DNA from: Symsagittifera roscoffensis
Taxonomy: Eukaryota > Xenacoelomorpha > Acoela > Convolutidae
Assembly (NCBI RefSeq): GCF_963678635.1
Contig: NC_087062.1
Location: forward strand, 96,151,705 to 96,215,704
Direction: 5' to 3'
Length of the DNA: 64,000 nt
The position numbers and the translations under genes were made by a program. The notes below the pieces were generated by a model. It ran no database searches and was not told the DNA's origin. It worked only from the letters and a program-made list of their open reading frames with translations. Positions within the stretch are counted from its first letter, which is position 1, and every line of letters begins with the position of its first letter. Shown here piece after piece: positions 22,531 to 33,617 of this stretch.

Positions 22531-22536
22531 TTGTCT

Positions 22537-25500
22537 TTAATTTCTTCCACATCTGGATATAAGACTAGATGGAATTGGATTTCCGAATTTTTGTGTGGGA
22601 CGTTTAGTTCTTTTTGGCCTTTCTGAGCTGACTTCAGGAATAGGCGTATAGAGGCTATTTTTGTAGTAGTTTTCTGAATTATTTCGGGATTGAGCATAAT
22701 TTGAAAATCCTGCTGAATTATTAGAAAGCTGATAAAAATTTTGGGGTGGTGAAACATGAAACTGTGTTCTAAGGTTCCGGTGGCTTTGCGAGCTACTTTG
22801 GCCATCGAGTTCACTTAGTTCATTTAATACACGTTTTGGGTATGGCGTAGAACTAGTAATAGGCTGTATATCGGGATTGAATGATGTTGATTCGAATAAA
22901 ATCCTTAAGTTCATAGTTTCCTGTCCAGAATCAGAACTTTGTTTTGGCGACTTATTTTGTTCAGAGTTCCTAATTGCAGAATCGTGGTTTGTCATATGTT
23001 GATATCCACTAATTATCACTGGCCAATAGGAATAATTTGCGAATTCAGTCTTTTTGGGCTGATTAAAATCGTCGATTTGTCGATTTGTTAGATGATTATA
23101 AAAACCATCGGACATTGGATCGGTTGAATATTCAGTAACCAATTTTGGCTTTTTGTTTTCTTTTGGGAAGTATTCAACAATATGATTGCAGTGTACTATT
23201 TTTTTCTCTGAGGTTGCCTCGTTTTCTATTTTATAGTTGACATCTGTTACTTTTTCAACTACAGTATATGGGCCAGATCTTAAATGTAGCAGCTTTTGTG
23301 ACCTTAAAAGTGGTTTAGATCTATTTTCAAGCAAAACTTTACTGCCAATTTTGATTGGTTTACCTAGCTTATGTTGATTTCGAAAATAATGCGCTTGATT
23401 AGTGACGCGGCGGCAATGTATATAAGTATTGCTGTAAATTATTTTAAAAAGGTTCTCCCTTTTTAAAATTTCTGAGGATATTCGGTTTTGGAGTAATTTA
23501 TCAATTTTCTCAATTTTTACACTTTCTTCACTACGAACATGAGGCGAAAGGCCGGTGCAATATTCTGATATGCATCGTTTATCATTATCACGAAATAATC
23601 CTAGTTTTAGGCTTATCGGAATTTGTGGTTTAATGCCAAACACGATTTCGTATGGCGTATAACCAGTACTTGAATTGACGGCGGTGTTGTGAGCAAAAGC
23701 AAATTTGTCTGTCAGTTCTGACCAATCAGAACCAGCATCATTTATAAAATGCCTGAAATATTGAGTTAAATGTTTATTTTGGACCTCAACTTTGCCGTTT
23801 GTCCACGGTGCGTATATAGTTCTTGGTTTAAGTGTAATACCTAATTCAAATGACCAATGAACGAAATCATTGCTTATAAAAGCACTTCCATTATCATGGA
23901 AGTGCTTTTATATGTTGTGGAATGCCAAATGATGTGATATATTTTTCAAGGAGATTGATTGTTTCCTTTGAATCGGCGTGTTTGCAAGGATATACTTGTA
24001 TATATCGAGAAAATGCGTCTACAACAACTAAACAATAGTTTTTGCCGTTACTCATTGGTCTGAGTGGACCTTTGTGGTCAATGTGAATTGTTTTCATTGG
24101 TGTTGTTTCTAGTTGACCCCATTGCTGTAAAGGAGCTTCGTTTAAATCTTTTCTTTTTGGCTCGTTTTTTTGACAATCAAGACAATCGTGAAGAAGCATT
24201 TTTACCCATTTTGAAATTCCGGGCCAATAGAAGTATCTTTTATTACTTTCTAATGTTTTTGATTCTCCGTGATGACCACTTAATGGATGACTATGGGCTA
24301 GCTTGAAACTGTTGAGAAATAATGATAGGGGCAAATATATTTTTGGGGTTTGGGAGCAATCATCGTTATATTCATGAATACACAATAATTCATTTTGATT
24401 TTCGATGAACAGGAGATCAAACTGTCGAAGATAAGCTCTTATAGCTTTATCATGAGGTCGATGAGGTTTGGTTTCTGGTTTTGTACCTCTTTTGATCCAT
24501 TTTTTGACAGATTCAATTACTGAATCTTTTAATTGTTCTTGGACAGTTGTTTCTACGTCAAGAGCAGCAATTTTTGCGAAATCCGTCAATTTAATGATTA
24601 AATCTAATGAATCAGTTTTTCCTTTTTCTGAGTGCAAGCTAATTGGTTCAATTAGCTTTGATGTTTTAGTTCTATTTTCAAAATCTTGTTTTGCCTGTTC
24701 AAACTCGTCAATTAAACTTTGTTCGACATTTCCCTCGCAAAGTTCTATCCACTCTTGGTTATCAAGATCGTCATCCAGAGCGAAAAGTTCTTCAGGTATT
24801 TCTTCGTAAATATTTTGGGTTGACAATTTTTTTATTTGGTTGATTTGTTTGCCAAATTTAAAAAACTCTGTTATATTCTGGATTGCGTTGCAAGATTCTT
24901 CGTAGTAATCTGGTGCTTCTTCAATGCTGAAGCCACCTTTTTCACTTATATCAATAAGTTTCCTTTTTCCACCATGCAATTGAGCAATGATTGGATAGCA
25001 ATCGTTGTGTGTTGTATTTTTGTCTTCTTTGTGAAGCATTGAATAATTAATTTGTTCTCCGGTGTCTAGAACAAACTTTATTTCATTTGGAATTGTTTTA
25101 TGTTCAATTTGATATTTTTTTATATCAGCGATTGGAACATTTCTGCTTAAAAGGTCAGGGAAAGCTAAGTTTGTGCCTGTTGTGTAGATAATTTTTAGAT
25201 TATGAAACTTGGTGAGCACAACTTGAAATGTAAAAAATCGGTGTGAAAGTTGTCCTTTTCTGGACCATACAAACAAAATTGGTCGATGATCACAATACAG
25301 ATATATGAGGAATGGTGAACCTATAATATAGAATTCATATGTTTGAAGAGCAGATATAATACCACATAGTTCACGATGCTGTGGTGACATTTTTTGTTCG
25401 GCTTTATCGAAAACTCTGGAGTTTGCGGATACAATTTTCTTTCCGTCTGGAAAGGCTTGGATTAAAATACATCCAGTTCCTACATTCGAAGAGTCGGCGT

Positions 25501-25816
25501 GAATGTGAAATGGGTAATCTGTGTTTGGGATTGCATTAGCAATATCATGGCAAAATTTGTCTTTCAATTTCTGAAAAACGGCTTCATGACATGGTAGCAA
25601 TTGAAATTTGTTTTCGGTGTTTGCAAGCTCGTATAGACATTTCGCATCTACATGAAAGTTAATTATGTAAGTACTATAGAATCCCATTACTCCGAGAACA
25701 CCCAGTACTTCGGTTTTAGATTCGGGTGATTTTAGGTTTAGGTTTTTTATATCATCTATGCGAGAAGCTATAGGAGAAAGACCTTCTTCCGATACCACGT
25801 GAGCAAGGAACTTCAC
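22537..25816 (-). pseudogene. pol: pol, copy 2: RNase H and integrase
   Basis: Continues reverse transcriptase from KFLAHVVSEEGLSP. RNase H: HADSSNVGTG (Asp 108), MSPQHRELCGI and YCDHRPI, ending GTNLAFPDLLSRN. Integrase: a zinc-binding H-H-C-C region (LSGHHGESKT ... HDCLDCQKN), then the first catalytic Asp in IHIDHKGPL. The frame breaks at 23877-23910, where a 15-bp-arm hairpin (loop TATC) lies next to the second catalytic Asp (DNGSAF). The C-terminal part runs 23643-22537 and is Ser/Asn/Gln-rich at its end. Confidence 0.92.
23877..23910. repeat. Perfect 15-bp inverted repeat inside integrase
   Basis: TAAAAGCACTTCCAT, loop TATC, ATGGAAGTGCTTTTA. The left half codes for the normal integrase and the right half looks like a small inverted copy of it, which shifts the reading frame. 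Suggests a template-switch event. Confidence 0.85.
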
Positions 25817-28083
25817 TTTTTGTAGGAAAAAAAAAATGTTTTATCGGGAGCTGCTTTAAGGTTTGCTTTGCGAAGCAAAGAGTGGTATTCTCTGATAGTA
25901 TCAAACATTTCGTTTTTAATTTTACTCTGTAGAAGAGTATCGTCAATATATGTTATTGCCTTTTTTGTTTTTATAAGCGGACCGAAAGCGTATCTCATTA
26001 GTTTAGTAAAGAAGTTCGGAATTGGTTTTAAACCATAAAAACCAACTTGGTAAATATATTGTCGTCCTCCGACAATAAAACTTGTAAGTTTTTGAGCTTC
26101 TTCAGTGAGAGGCACTTGGTGATAAGCGCATGATAAATCACTGCTCGTAAAATACGAGCCATTTATCCGAGTCATCAACACCTGTAAAGGTTCAAGTGGC
26201 CAGCTACAATTACTAGTATCGGTTATTGAGTTTAGGTACCGAGCATCTAATACTAGTTTTACGTAGTACTTTTTAGGAAGTATTATAACAGGATTTACGA
26301 ACCAGGAGTTCATATCATCATTTTCGTTTAACTCGCGTATTATACCAGCTTGTATTAGCTCGTCCATTAACTTGTCGAGTTTGTCTCGTAAATGGATGGG
26401 TATTTTGCTTGGTCGTTGCTTTTTGAATGTGGCATCTTTTTGAAGAGGTATATAGAACTTGTGTTTCGTTTTTCCAATATCGTACTTATGATGAGAATAA
26501 ACATCAATGTCTTGTATGATGATTTGGAGTAGATCGACAAGCTCATCGTCCGATAGATCACTTTGTGTGAAATCAAATTCGGAAAGGAATTGAATAGTGC
26601 TATCAATTTTCTGCTGGTTGGATGTATAATGTTCGTCTGATTTAAATGTTTCGCTTACAATAAATTTGATCAGTTGATCATTCTGTTCTTTGTTCCTATA
26701 TTTTGTGAACTGATCTCGAACGAGTGGTCGGCAAAGATTTTTTGCATCAGCCGAGAAATCGGTGGCTAGTTTGCCTTCGCTGTTACAGGCCTGAACTATA
26801 TCAGAACCGATTTGTTCAAATATTTCTGATACACTTTCTGTATCAAATACTTCTAGCGCAGGCATGCTACTGAGTTCCCAACCAGGTACATAGACATTAA
26901 TTGTGATTCCAGAGAATCTAAACACATCGACGATGATTTTAGAAACTTCTTTCCAATCCATTTTGCCTAGACCACAAGCAATTTTTGGCATTGCAATACA
27001 ACGAATATTATCAGCAATCGCATGATGTTTCATTTCATCTAGTGCATAGTGAATGCTTTGATAGGTAGGTTTTTGGAAATATCTTTCCTTGGTGATCAGA
27101 TTGTAAACTATCTGTCCGGAACTGGAATCTCGATAAACGATGATTTCGTTCATGCTGCTATTACTATAGCTACAAAAATCTCTCATTTTTGTATATCGTC
27201 GACAGACCATTTCGGCAAAGCCTTGGGTCATGGCTCTATCAGCAGAAATGCATTGGGCAATTGGCATGTTTGATTCGAATATAGATTGTTGTCGGAAATC
27301 GATGTATTTTATACAAGAATCATAAACTCGGCTTTTACATTCTTGTGTGGTGTTTACAATTGTGTTTAACATGAAACAACTGTCAAATTCTGAACTTTCG
27401 TTTAGAATAGTTGCTGTAAATTCATCGCAATCTTGGATTGCATATACTTTTTCTTCTCCTTGTATATCTGTTACTGCATATCCGAGTACGCCTTTATTTA
27501 TGGTTACTGGGTGGTCTTGTTGATTTTCAATTAAAATCGGGAGTTTGTATTCAGTTTGAACACAAATGGTATTCATGAAAATTAAACCAATTTTACACGT
27601 GTCTTTGTGTGGAAGAAATGTAGTTCCCTTTTTAAAATATGTTTCGGCTGTATGTTTATACAGATGTGAGGAGCGGTGTGAGATATATAGGGGATCTTTA
27701 AGTCGGGTTGTTTCTATTTTAGAAACATTCGGATATTCTTTATCATTGTTTAATGAGCCATATGAGATGACACCATCTTTGGATTTTAGTTCCACTGCTG
27801 GGATATCAAAATAAAGGGCTTTAAGAAACAAATGACAGAAGTCGATTCCTAATAGATTAACAGTGCGTTCTTCTGTTATCCAGACTTTGTGGTTTGTTGG
27901 ATACTTTCCGTCGGTATTAAAGCATGAAACGATTGATGTATGGCCAAGCATACGGATTTCAGATCCGTTGTAAGTTTTGGCTTTACTATGGGATTTGAAA
28001 AGAGCCAGTTTTTGTCCAATTTTGTTTAATTCTCGATAAATTGGTTCATTTATGATACTACAAGTTGATCCTGGATCGACCAT
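25813..28083 (-). pseudogene. pol: pol, copy 2: protease, macro domain, reverse transcriptase
   Basis: An open 756-codon stretch. Residues about 1-110: retropepsin-like protease with MVDPGSTCSIINE, so the active site reads D-P-G where D-S/T-G is usual. Residues about 257-401: macro domain (separate entry). Residues about 540-756: reverse transcriptase with YIDD at 712-715. It ends when a run of ten T (plus-strand A run near 25828-25837) shifts the frame; the continuation is in the next entry. The N-terminal extension is in frame upstream of the first Met, as expected for a gag-pol fusion. Confidence 0.93.
26881..27315 (-). other. Macro domain (TARG1/OARD1-like), copy 2
   Basis: About 145 residues inside pol. 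Signatures: MPIAQCISADRAMTQGFAEM (ADP-ribose loop), YNLITKERYFQKPTY, and MPKIACGLGKMDWKEVSKII. As I recall them, TARG1/OARD1 proteins have the same order: AHCIS-D--M--G, YYLITK-R---KPTY, MP-IGCGLD-L-W. The Asp of GLD, catalytic in TARG1, is Gly here (codon 26965-26967, GAC to GGC). The Lys used by TARG1 has no clear counterpart. Likely role: binding or removing ADP-ribose (inference). Confidence 0.88.
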
Positions 28084-28192
28084 AAATTCAATTTCCAGTC
28101 CACTATTTTTATTTGTGTCTCCGATGGCGAAATGATACAGATTGAGATAGATCCTTGCTTTTGGATTCCTTCTTCACTTGGCTTCGGAGACT

Positions 28193-29619
28193 TTAATAGT
28201 TTAAAGGAAACATATCTGTCAGTGCGTTACAGTAGTTAGTTTCTTCTTCTACCCAATGGGTATTTTCAACTTGATTTTGATTCATTCTGAATCCTGGTGA
28301 TCTTGATCTATCAGAATCACGACTATTTGTTCGGTTATATCCGTTTGATTATATTGTCGACCTCTAGGATCACTGCTGGATTGCCTATTCTCTTGGTCAT
28401 AATGCTGTTTTGCAGCTTGTTCATTAACTCTGAAAGTATTTTGTTTTGGGTATTTTTCGTCATATGACTCGTTTTGCCTGGGATTGGAATTGTATGATGG
28501 CTGTTGATTATTTCTTGGATAACCGTTTTTGCTATAGTTACAATGATAACGAATACCATAGTTACTTTGATTCTGGAAATTTGGAGTATTTCCATAATTT
28601 CCTGATTGACCGCTTTGATTTGTAAAGTTGTTGTTTCTGGACTGATCGTTTTGATTGTAAGTTCTTTGATTTGAGAAATTTCGGTTACGTTTATAGTCGG
28701 TCTCAAATGACACTTTTCAATCATTTTTTATTGTTAGTTCTTTGCGAAGTTTGTTTACTTTGTCCTGGACTTGTTTCTTAGAGCATCTAGAGATAGAATG
28801 ACCGTTCATCCTACAATAATCACAGAAGCGTGTATTATTTTGTCTGCCTTTTACATCCGGATCTCGGCGCCGAAAGGAATGTTGTTCGTTTATGGCACTA
28901 ACCTCTTGATTTTTAATCAATTTGGTTAGTTATTTTATTTGCGTCTCTAGTGATGTCATTTTATCTGTCCAGGTTTTGTTTGCAGGATCAGTGGCGACGA
29001 TAAAAGTTAAATCTTTTGTAATTATATGATTTGTAAACGTTTCCCATCCTGCGTTGGGGTTTTCTGTCATATATTCATGAGCTTTCTGCTTCAGAGCTAA
29101 GGGTTTTAGACCTTTAACTGAGAAATCTATATAGTTTTGAGTTCTTTGTCTCGTTTGTATATTTTTTTCCAATGCCTGTGCATCGGCATCAACATGGACA
29201 GTAGTATCAATGCTTTCAGGCCAACCCTTGTCGGCTGATGTTTTAATCCTATGGAAGTAATTTTTTATTAGTTCGCCCTCTTGTCGAGTGGCATTTTCAG
29301 CATCAATTCGATGCTTGAATCGATCTCTACCATCAGTGAATCTTTTAAGAAAAAGATTTTTTAGTTCAGCCCAAGTAGTAGCATTAGTTACTTCATCAGT
29401 ATACCATTCAAGAGCTGTTTCTGTTAATAGAGATCCAAACAAACTTTTTTGTCTGTGATCATAGTTAGGCTGAGCGCCAGCGTCTGTGGGTCGTTGCCCT
29501 AGTGAAAATACAATTTTATTCTCAACTGAAGTCCAAAAGGCTTTTGCGTTTAGGTCTGAATCATTTCCTGAGAATGATACAAAAGACAAGTTAGGATGGG
29601 TGATTGGGTGATCGGCCAT
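28193..29619 (-). pseudogene. gag: gag, copy 2 (broken)
   Basis: Capsid/nucleocapsid protein of the retroelement. Starts MADHPITHPNLSFVSF as in copy 1 and carries the retrotransposon gag fold, then a CCHC knuckle (CDYCRMNGHSISRC). It is interrupted by a nonsense codon at about 28927, another at about 28715, and a 1-nt deletion near 28345 (ccgtttgatt, against ccgttttgatt in copy 1). It therefore cannot supply full Gag. Confidence 0.9.
28199..28205 (-). promoter_or_regulatory. -1 ribosomal frameshift site TTTAAAC, copy 2
   Basis: Minus strand T TTA AAC sits in the gag frame two codons before the gag stop, and the -1 frame runs toward protease. In this copy a 1-nt deletion about 30 nt downstream (ggattccttc, against ggattgctatc) breaks the fused pol frame. 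Confidence 0.75.
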
Positions 29620-29639
29620 CTTACTTTTTTTAAGTTAAG

Positions 29640-29870
29640 ATATCCAATTTAAAGTTTTGAAATTTTTGAAATATTGATAATTTCAACTTTTGAAATTTTC
29701 AGCTTTTTGAAATTTTGATAATTTAAATTTTTGAACTTTTCAACTTTTTGAAATTTTGATAATTTCAATTTTTGAATTTTTGATAATTTCAACTTTTGAA
29801 ATTTTCAACTTTTTGAAATTTTGATAATCTCAGTTTTTTGAGATTTTGAAAATTGAGTGAATGTTTGAAA
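29640..29870 (-). repeat. AT-rich leader repeats, copy 2
   Basis: Imperfect tandem units of tttgaaattttgataatttcaac between primer site and gag. The matching leader in copy 1 (17215-17460) is one or two units longer, so the array changes length between copies. Confidence 0.75.
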
Positions 29871-29878
29871 CTTGTGTG

Positions 29879-29895
29879 CCTCACTGGTCGCACCA
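29879..29895 (-). promoter_or_regulatory. Primer-binding site, copy 2
   Basis: Minus strand TGGTGCGACCAGTGAGG directly follows the LTR; TGG is expected to pair with a tRNA CCA end. It differs by one inserted base from the site at 17481-17496. I could not assign the tRNA. Confidence 0.6.
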
Positions 29896-30395
29896 ATTAT
29901 TCCAAACTAACTTGACTTAACTTATGCGATCGACCAAATCGCAGTTAGTTAGAACAAGGGGTCTTTCTGAATGTTGCTAAGACTTTCCTATTCTTATTCA
30001 ACAGACAAAGTTTCTTTCACTCGTAAATAGGTATATTATTTCAAATATAGAGGACACACATCAATTTTATATCAAGAGACATTGGGGTATGGATTGATAG
30101 TTATCGAGATAGAGATTTGAGATTTTGGTTATTAGGATGGTTGGGGGTCTCAGTATGAGAGTGGTTGTGAGAGTTGAGATTTTGAGAAAGTGATGAAGTG
30201 ATGTTTGGTATATTTTCGCTTGGCTTATATACCGTAGATTTTGATATTTTCAACATTCCATCTGTTGGTTAAACCAATCAGAAAGAAACAACACATGCTG
30301 TAATGTTTGCTTTTGGTGATATTTTATCAACCGAGCAAACACGTAATTTCAAGTCAAAAGTTTAAGAATTATGTTTCTGATTTCAAGTCAGAACA
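29896..30395 (-). repeat. 5' LTR of composite retroelement
   Basis: 500 bp by alignment to 17497-17996. Minus strand starts TGTTCTGACTTGAAATCAG and ends just before the primer-binding site. It has a TATATAAG box (plus-strand 30224-30233) as expected for an LTR promoter. Differences from the middle LTR are few and scattered. Confidence 0.85.
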
Positions 30396-30517
30396 CGTCA
30401 CCAAAAAAGGATATCTCAAAATAGTACAAAGGGGGACTCTTTGGGTCGGCAAAGGGTCGAATCCTTGGGAGGGGAGGCGTCCGCAACCCCCGCCCCCTCC
30501 CCCTAAATCCACCCCTG
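30396..30517 (+). mobile_element. hAT-like MITE, right part (split by retroelement)
   Basis: Resumes with CGTC, follows the MITE family (tttgggtcggcaaagggtcgaa, C-rich run, aaatccacccctg) and ends with the inverted terminal repeat. Together with 13780-14057 it makes one MITE of about 400 bp, interrupted at CGTC by the composite retroelement. Confidence 0.85.
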
Positions 30518-32153
30518 GTCCAGATAGAGACAACGGAGCAGAGAATTGTGTTAAATTCAGGTGGCTATGGAAGTGTGTGATAACAATTTTCAGGTGTTTT
30601 TGTTTTAAAATCTTTTTGGGTCTTAATGGATTGACGCAGGAATAATTAACCAATAGATTTTCTGTTTGCTTTCCTGCCCAATAATCAATTTGAATACATG
30701 AAAAGAAAACTATAGAGTTCAAAGTTCCAAGAGGTTTTATTCATAAATTTTAATTTCGCTGTTATTTTACACTTTTTTTAAACTATTTTACCAAAGTTTT
30801 TTTTAATTTTAAGAACGTGTTTTCGTTTTCAAAACCAATTGATTTTAATTGAAAAACTTCAAACGGAAAAACCAAACGAAACAATTCTTTCTTCAAACTT
30901 ATTTGAAGCGTTTCATTTACGTTTTAGAAAATTATTAGCTTTGATTATAAATGTTTTTTTTGCTCTAATTACGATATCAGAGAAAAAAAATTAATAATAA
31001 TCTTTCCGTCGTGATCTGATGAAAGCTAAAAAAAAACCTAGTAAAAAGTCTTTATTTTTTGCAAATGATAAAACAATTGAAGATTTTGCTTCTTAGAGCG
31101 ATGAGTCATTGGTTATTTTTAGTGCTGCTAGTGCAATAAAAACGCATTGAACGTTTAAAAAAATTTTTGTGATTTCTTGTAAATTTAAGTTGTCGTTTTT
31201 GTTTTAAAAGTTTTTGACAAAATTAATGTGGTCCAAAACTTGTTTATTTGCTTTGATTTTGTATACTTCGAATTTTCTTCTGAATTGCATAAAATCAGCA
31301 AAACAACGTGCTTAAAAAAATACCTTTAGTAAGTCAAATCACAGAAAAAAGAACAAAAAGTAATAATTTGACGAAAACATTCAAGAATTGCATCAAAACA
31401 GTTCTTTTAGGGCAGTTTGAAGGCTTAAAAAACCAATTTCAGGTAAAAAAGAATTGATTCGAATTGAAAATTGAAATGCGTCTTACGTTAACTGTATGAA
31501 AAAGCTTATGCTTCACTCTTATTTAAAACTAAAGCTAAATTTTAATTGATTTTCGCGCGCTTTCATTTTGCTATCGGAGAACAGAAGCTGATCTCTGCCA
31601 GAAAAACGATTCTAAATCTGACTTTAGAATGCAAAAGACCTATAGAAAGACCCAAAACTAATTTGTACGTCGCAACTCCAGCATAGCGACAAGTTGTCGC
31701 AGTTGGAACATGCAACAATTGCAATTAAAATCAGAAGTCGCTATGCAATTTGGCTACAAGTATTTTCAAACCATTTGTTCACTCATTTTTGGTTCTTTTT
31801 TTTGCTTTTTGTGCGTGGTCTGAGATAAACTCAACTTTTTCTGGAATTATTCCAAAAACTTTTACTGGTTATATTTACTTTTTCACAACTTACACAGAAG
31901 CGCAACTGAACTTTTGCGATATGACACAAACGAAGCGTTGCAAGCGTCTAAAAACTGAGACTAAAGCCACAAAGTAAAAAAGAATCGTACAAAATTTCAT
32001 ATGTTTTTCTCAATTGATGCTCAATTCGAGGAAAATATGTACCTTCACAGAGAGGCAACTAAGCCGACAATAATTGAATAAATAGACTCCCATTGAACCA
32101 GAACATTGAACCAAAGTTTTACGCCTCAGCCCTCCTCAAACCTTCTAAATCAC
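30518..32153. other. Intron 26 stretch with no gene seen
   Basis: AT-rich intron between the split MITE and the next MITE. No coding signal or recognisable repeat beyond simple A/T runs. Confidence 0.7.
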
Positions 32154-32499
32154 CAGCGGATTTGAGGGGGGGGGGGCGGACGCTCCTTCTCCCTCACTCC
32201 CTCAGGAATTCGACCCCCTGCCGACCCAAAGGCTTCCCCCTTTGTACTATTTTGAAATATTCATGTTTGGCGACGGACCCTAAAAATTTTTTAAAAGCGC
32301 CTTTGGCGCCATTATATATTGATTTTGAGAGGGGAGCGAGCGCCGAAAAAAAACGCGATTTTTTGGTCAAATTTTTTCTAAAAATTGCTTAAAAACGCCT
32401 TTTTTGGTCTGTTTTTTCAAAATTTTCTAAAGAAAGCTCGACAAAATTTTTGAAATTTTTTGAAAATCTGCCCCCTTTGAAACAATCTTAGATCCTGCT
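32154..32499 (-). mobile_element. hAT-like MITE with 8-bp target duplication
   Basis: 346 bp flanked by CTAAATCA at 32146-32153 and 32500-32507. It is the reverse complement of the 52515-52880 copy (ggcgccaaaggcgc core, gggtccgtcgcc, C/G-rich end). Too short to code; needs a transposase elsewhere. Confidence 0.9.
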
Positions 32500-32837
32500 C
32501 TAAATCATCAAAAAAAACTAAATTTGCCCTCAAAAACGGAGCAATTTAAGTTGACTAAGCCGATATGAAATACGCAGAAAAAAAGCTCTAGTAAACTACT
32601 GGAGCTTTTTATATGTTGAGCGATAAAACTAATACCGTGATTTCATCAAAATATTTCGACCAATTTTTATAAACACCGAGAAAAAAAAACAAAATTTGAA
32701 TTATTTCACTGCTGCGCGAAACAAGACTACTGTGCGTAACACGAGATATGGTATTCTGCGACTTTGTTTGACGCATCTCAAAACCAAAGTGAATGCTCTC
32801 TTTAAGTGATCGGAAACAAAACAATCAAGTAGTGGCA

Positions 32838-32912
32838 TTGTGGCGCTCCGGTAGTGGACGTGCCCAGCAATCTAATGATTGCTGGTTCAAATCGCACGTG
32901 CGCTGCAATTTG
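32838..32912 (+). repeat. tRNA-like sequence, second type
   Basis: GGTAGTGGACGTGCC, then a perfect stem CAGCAATCTAATGATTGCTG, and GGTTCAAATCG (B-box-like). Clover-leaf pairing is incomplete. Likely a tRNA pseudogene or SINE head of another family. Confidence 0.4.
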
Positions 32913-33052
32913 TAAGGTGAGCTCTTGCAAGTAAGTCATAGCTTAAAGGGTGCTGAATATTTGCGCTCATGTCAACCTAAAATAATTAACCCCCGAGATA
33001 GGCCTCCGGGCTGGTTGACAAAAAAAAAAGTAGATGAGTGATGTGTACTGAC

Positions 33053-33196
33053 CGAGTCCCATAGTGATGTTTTCAAGGAGGAAGTCTAGTTTCTCGAAGA
33101 CCGCCTTCTGGTTCTGACAGCTGGAGCGACAGAAGAAGGAGAGGAATCGACAGCACACAGACACTATCTCGCTGTTCCATTCGTTCCCACCAGCAG
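33053..33196 (-). CDS. RyR: RyR exon 26: second RIH region
   Basis: Encodes EWNSEIVSVCCRFLSFFCRS then SCQNQKAVFEKLDFLLENIT and MGLG. Matches CCRFL-YFCR-SRQNQ--MF-HL-YLLEN----LG. Its donor opens the 20.9-kb intron holding the composite retroelement. Confidence 0.96.
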
Positions 33197-33369
33197 CTAA
33201 ATAAAAGCAGCTCAAAAGTGTTTAAAAATTAGGGAGGATTAAATTAAACGGTAAAAAATCAAAAGTGAAGGCATTTTATTGGTTAAAAAACATAAAAACT
33301 CGACACGAACATTTCACCTTGAAAGGTAGGAATCAACATTTTTAGAACTAGAACTTCATTCAAACGTAC

Positions 33370-33617
33370 CCTCCAACCCGGAGGCAGTTGAGTTCCTCCT
33401 CTCTGGCCTCCCGCCGCTGGTCCCGGGGATGAGCGAAGATCTCCTCCTTCTACCCCCCTCGTCCCCTCCCTTCTCGGTAGACGGGGGTGCCCCGGAGGAA
33501 GATGAGTCCATGGAGCTGCTCATGATGTTGACCATGACGGTCATGACTGACTCGTGGGCATTCAGTTTGCGTATGAGTTCAGGGTGTTGGTAGAATACAG
33601 TATTGAACGTCATTTCG
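33370..33617 (-). CDS. RyR: RyR exon 25: second RIH region
   Basis: Starts EMTFNTVFYQHPELIRKLNA then HESVMTVMVNIMSSSMDSSS, followed by a basic RRRRSS loop and RPERRNSTASGLEG. VFYQHP-LMR-L--HE-VM-VMVN is diagnostic. The RRNS context resembles a basophilic kinase site (inference only). Confidence 0.96.

Larger units (their letters stand above)
14058..30395 (-). mobile_element. Composite Ty3/gypsy retroelement with macro domain
   Basis: A 16.3-kb insertion flanked by CGTC at 14054-14057 and 30396-30399. On the minus strand it reads: 5' LTR, primer site, gag, pol with macro domain, antisense gene, env, accessory ORF, LTR, then a second gag-protease-macro copy that stops inside pol at 14058. The two gag-pol copies are nearly identical, suggesting recent activity or recombination. 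Because the host MITE resumes exactly across the CGTC duplication, the array, with its non-LTR truncated end, may have integrated as a unit; truncation by later deletion is the alternative. Confidence 0.9.
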
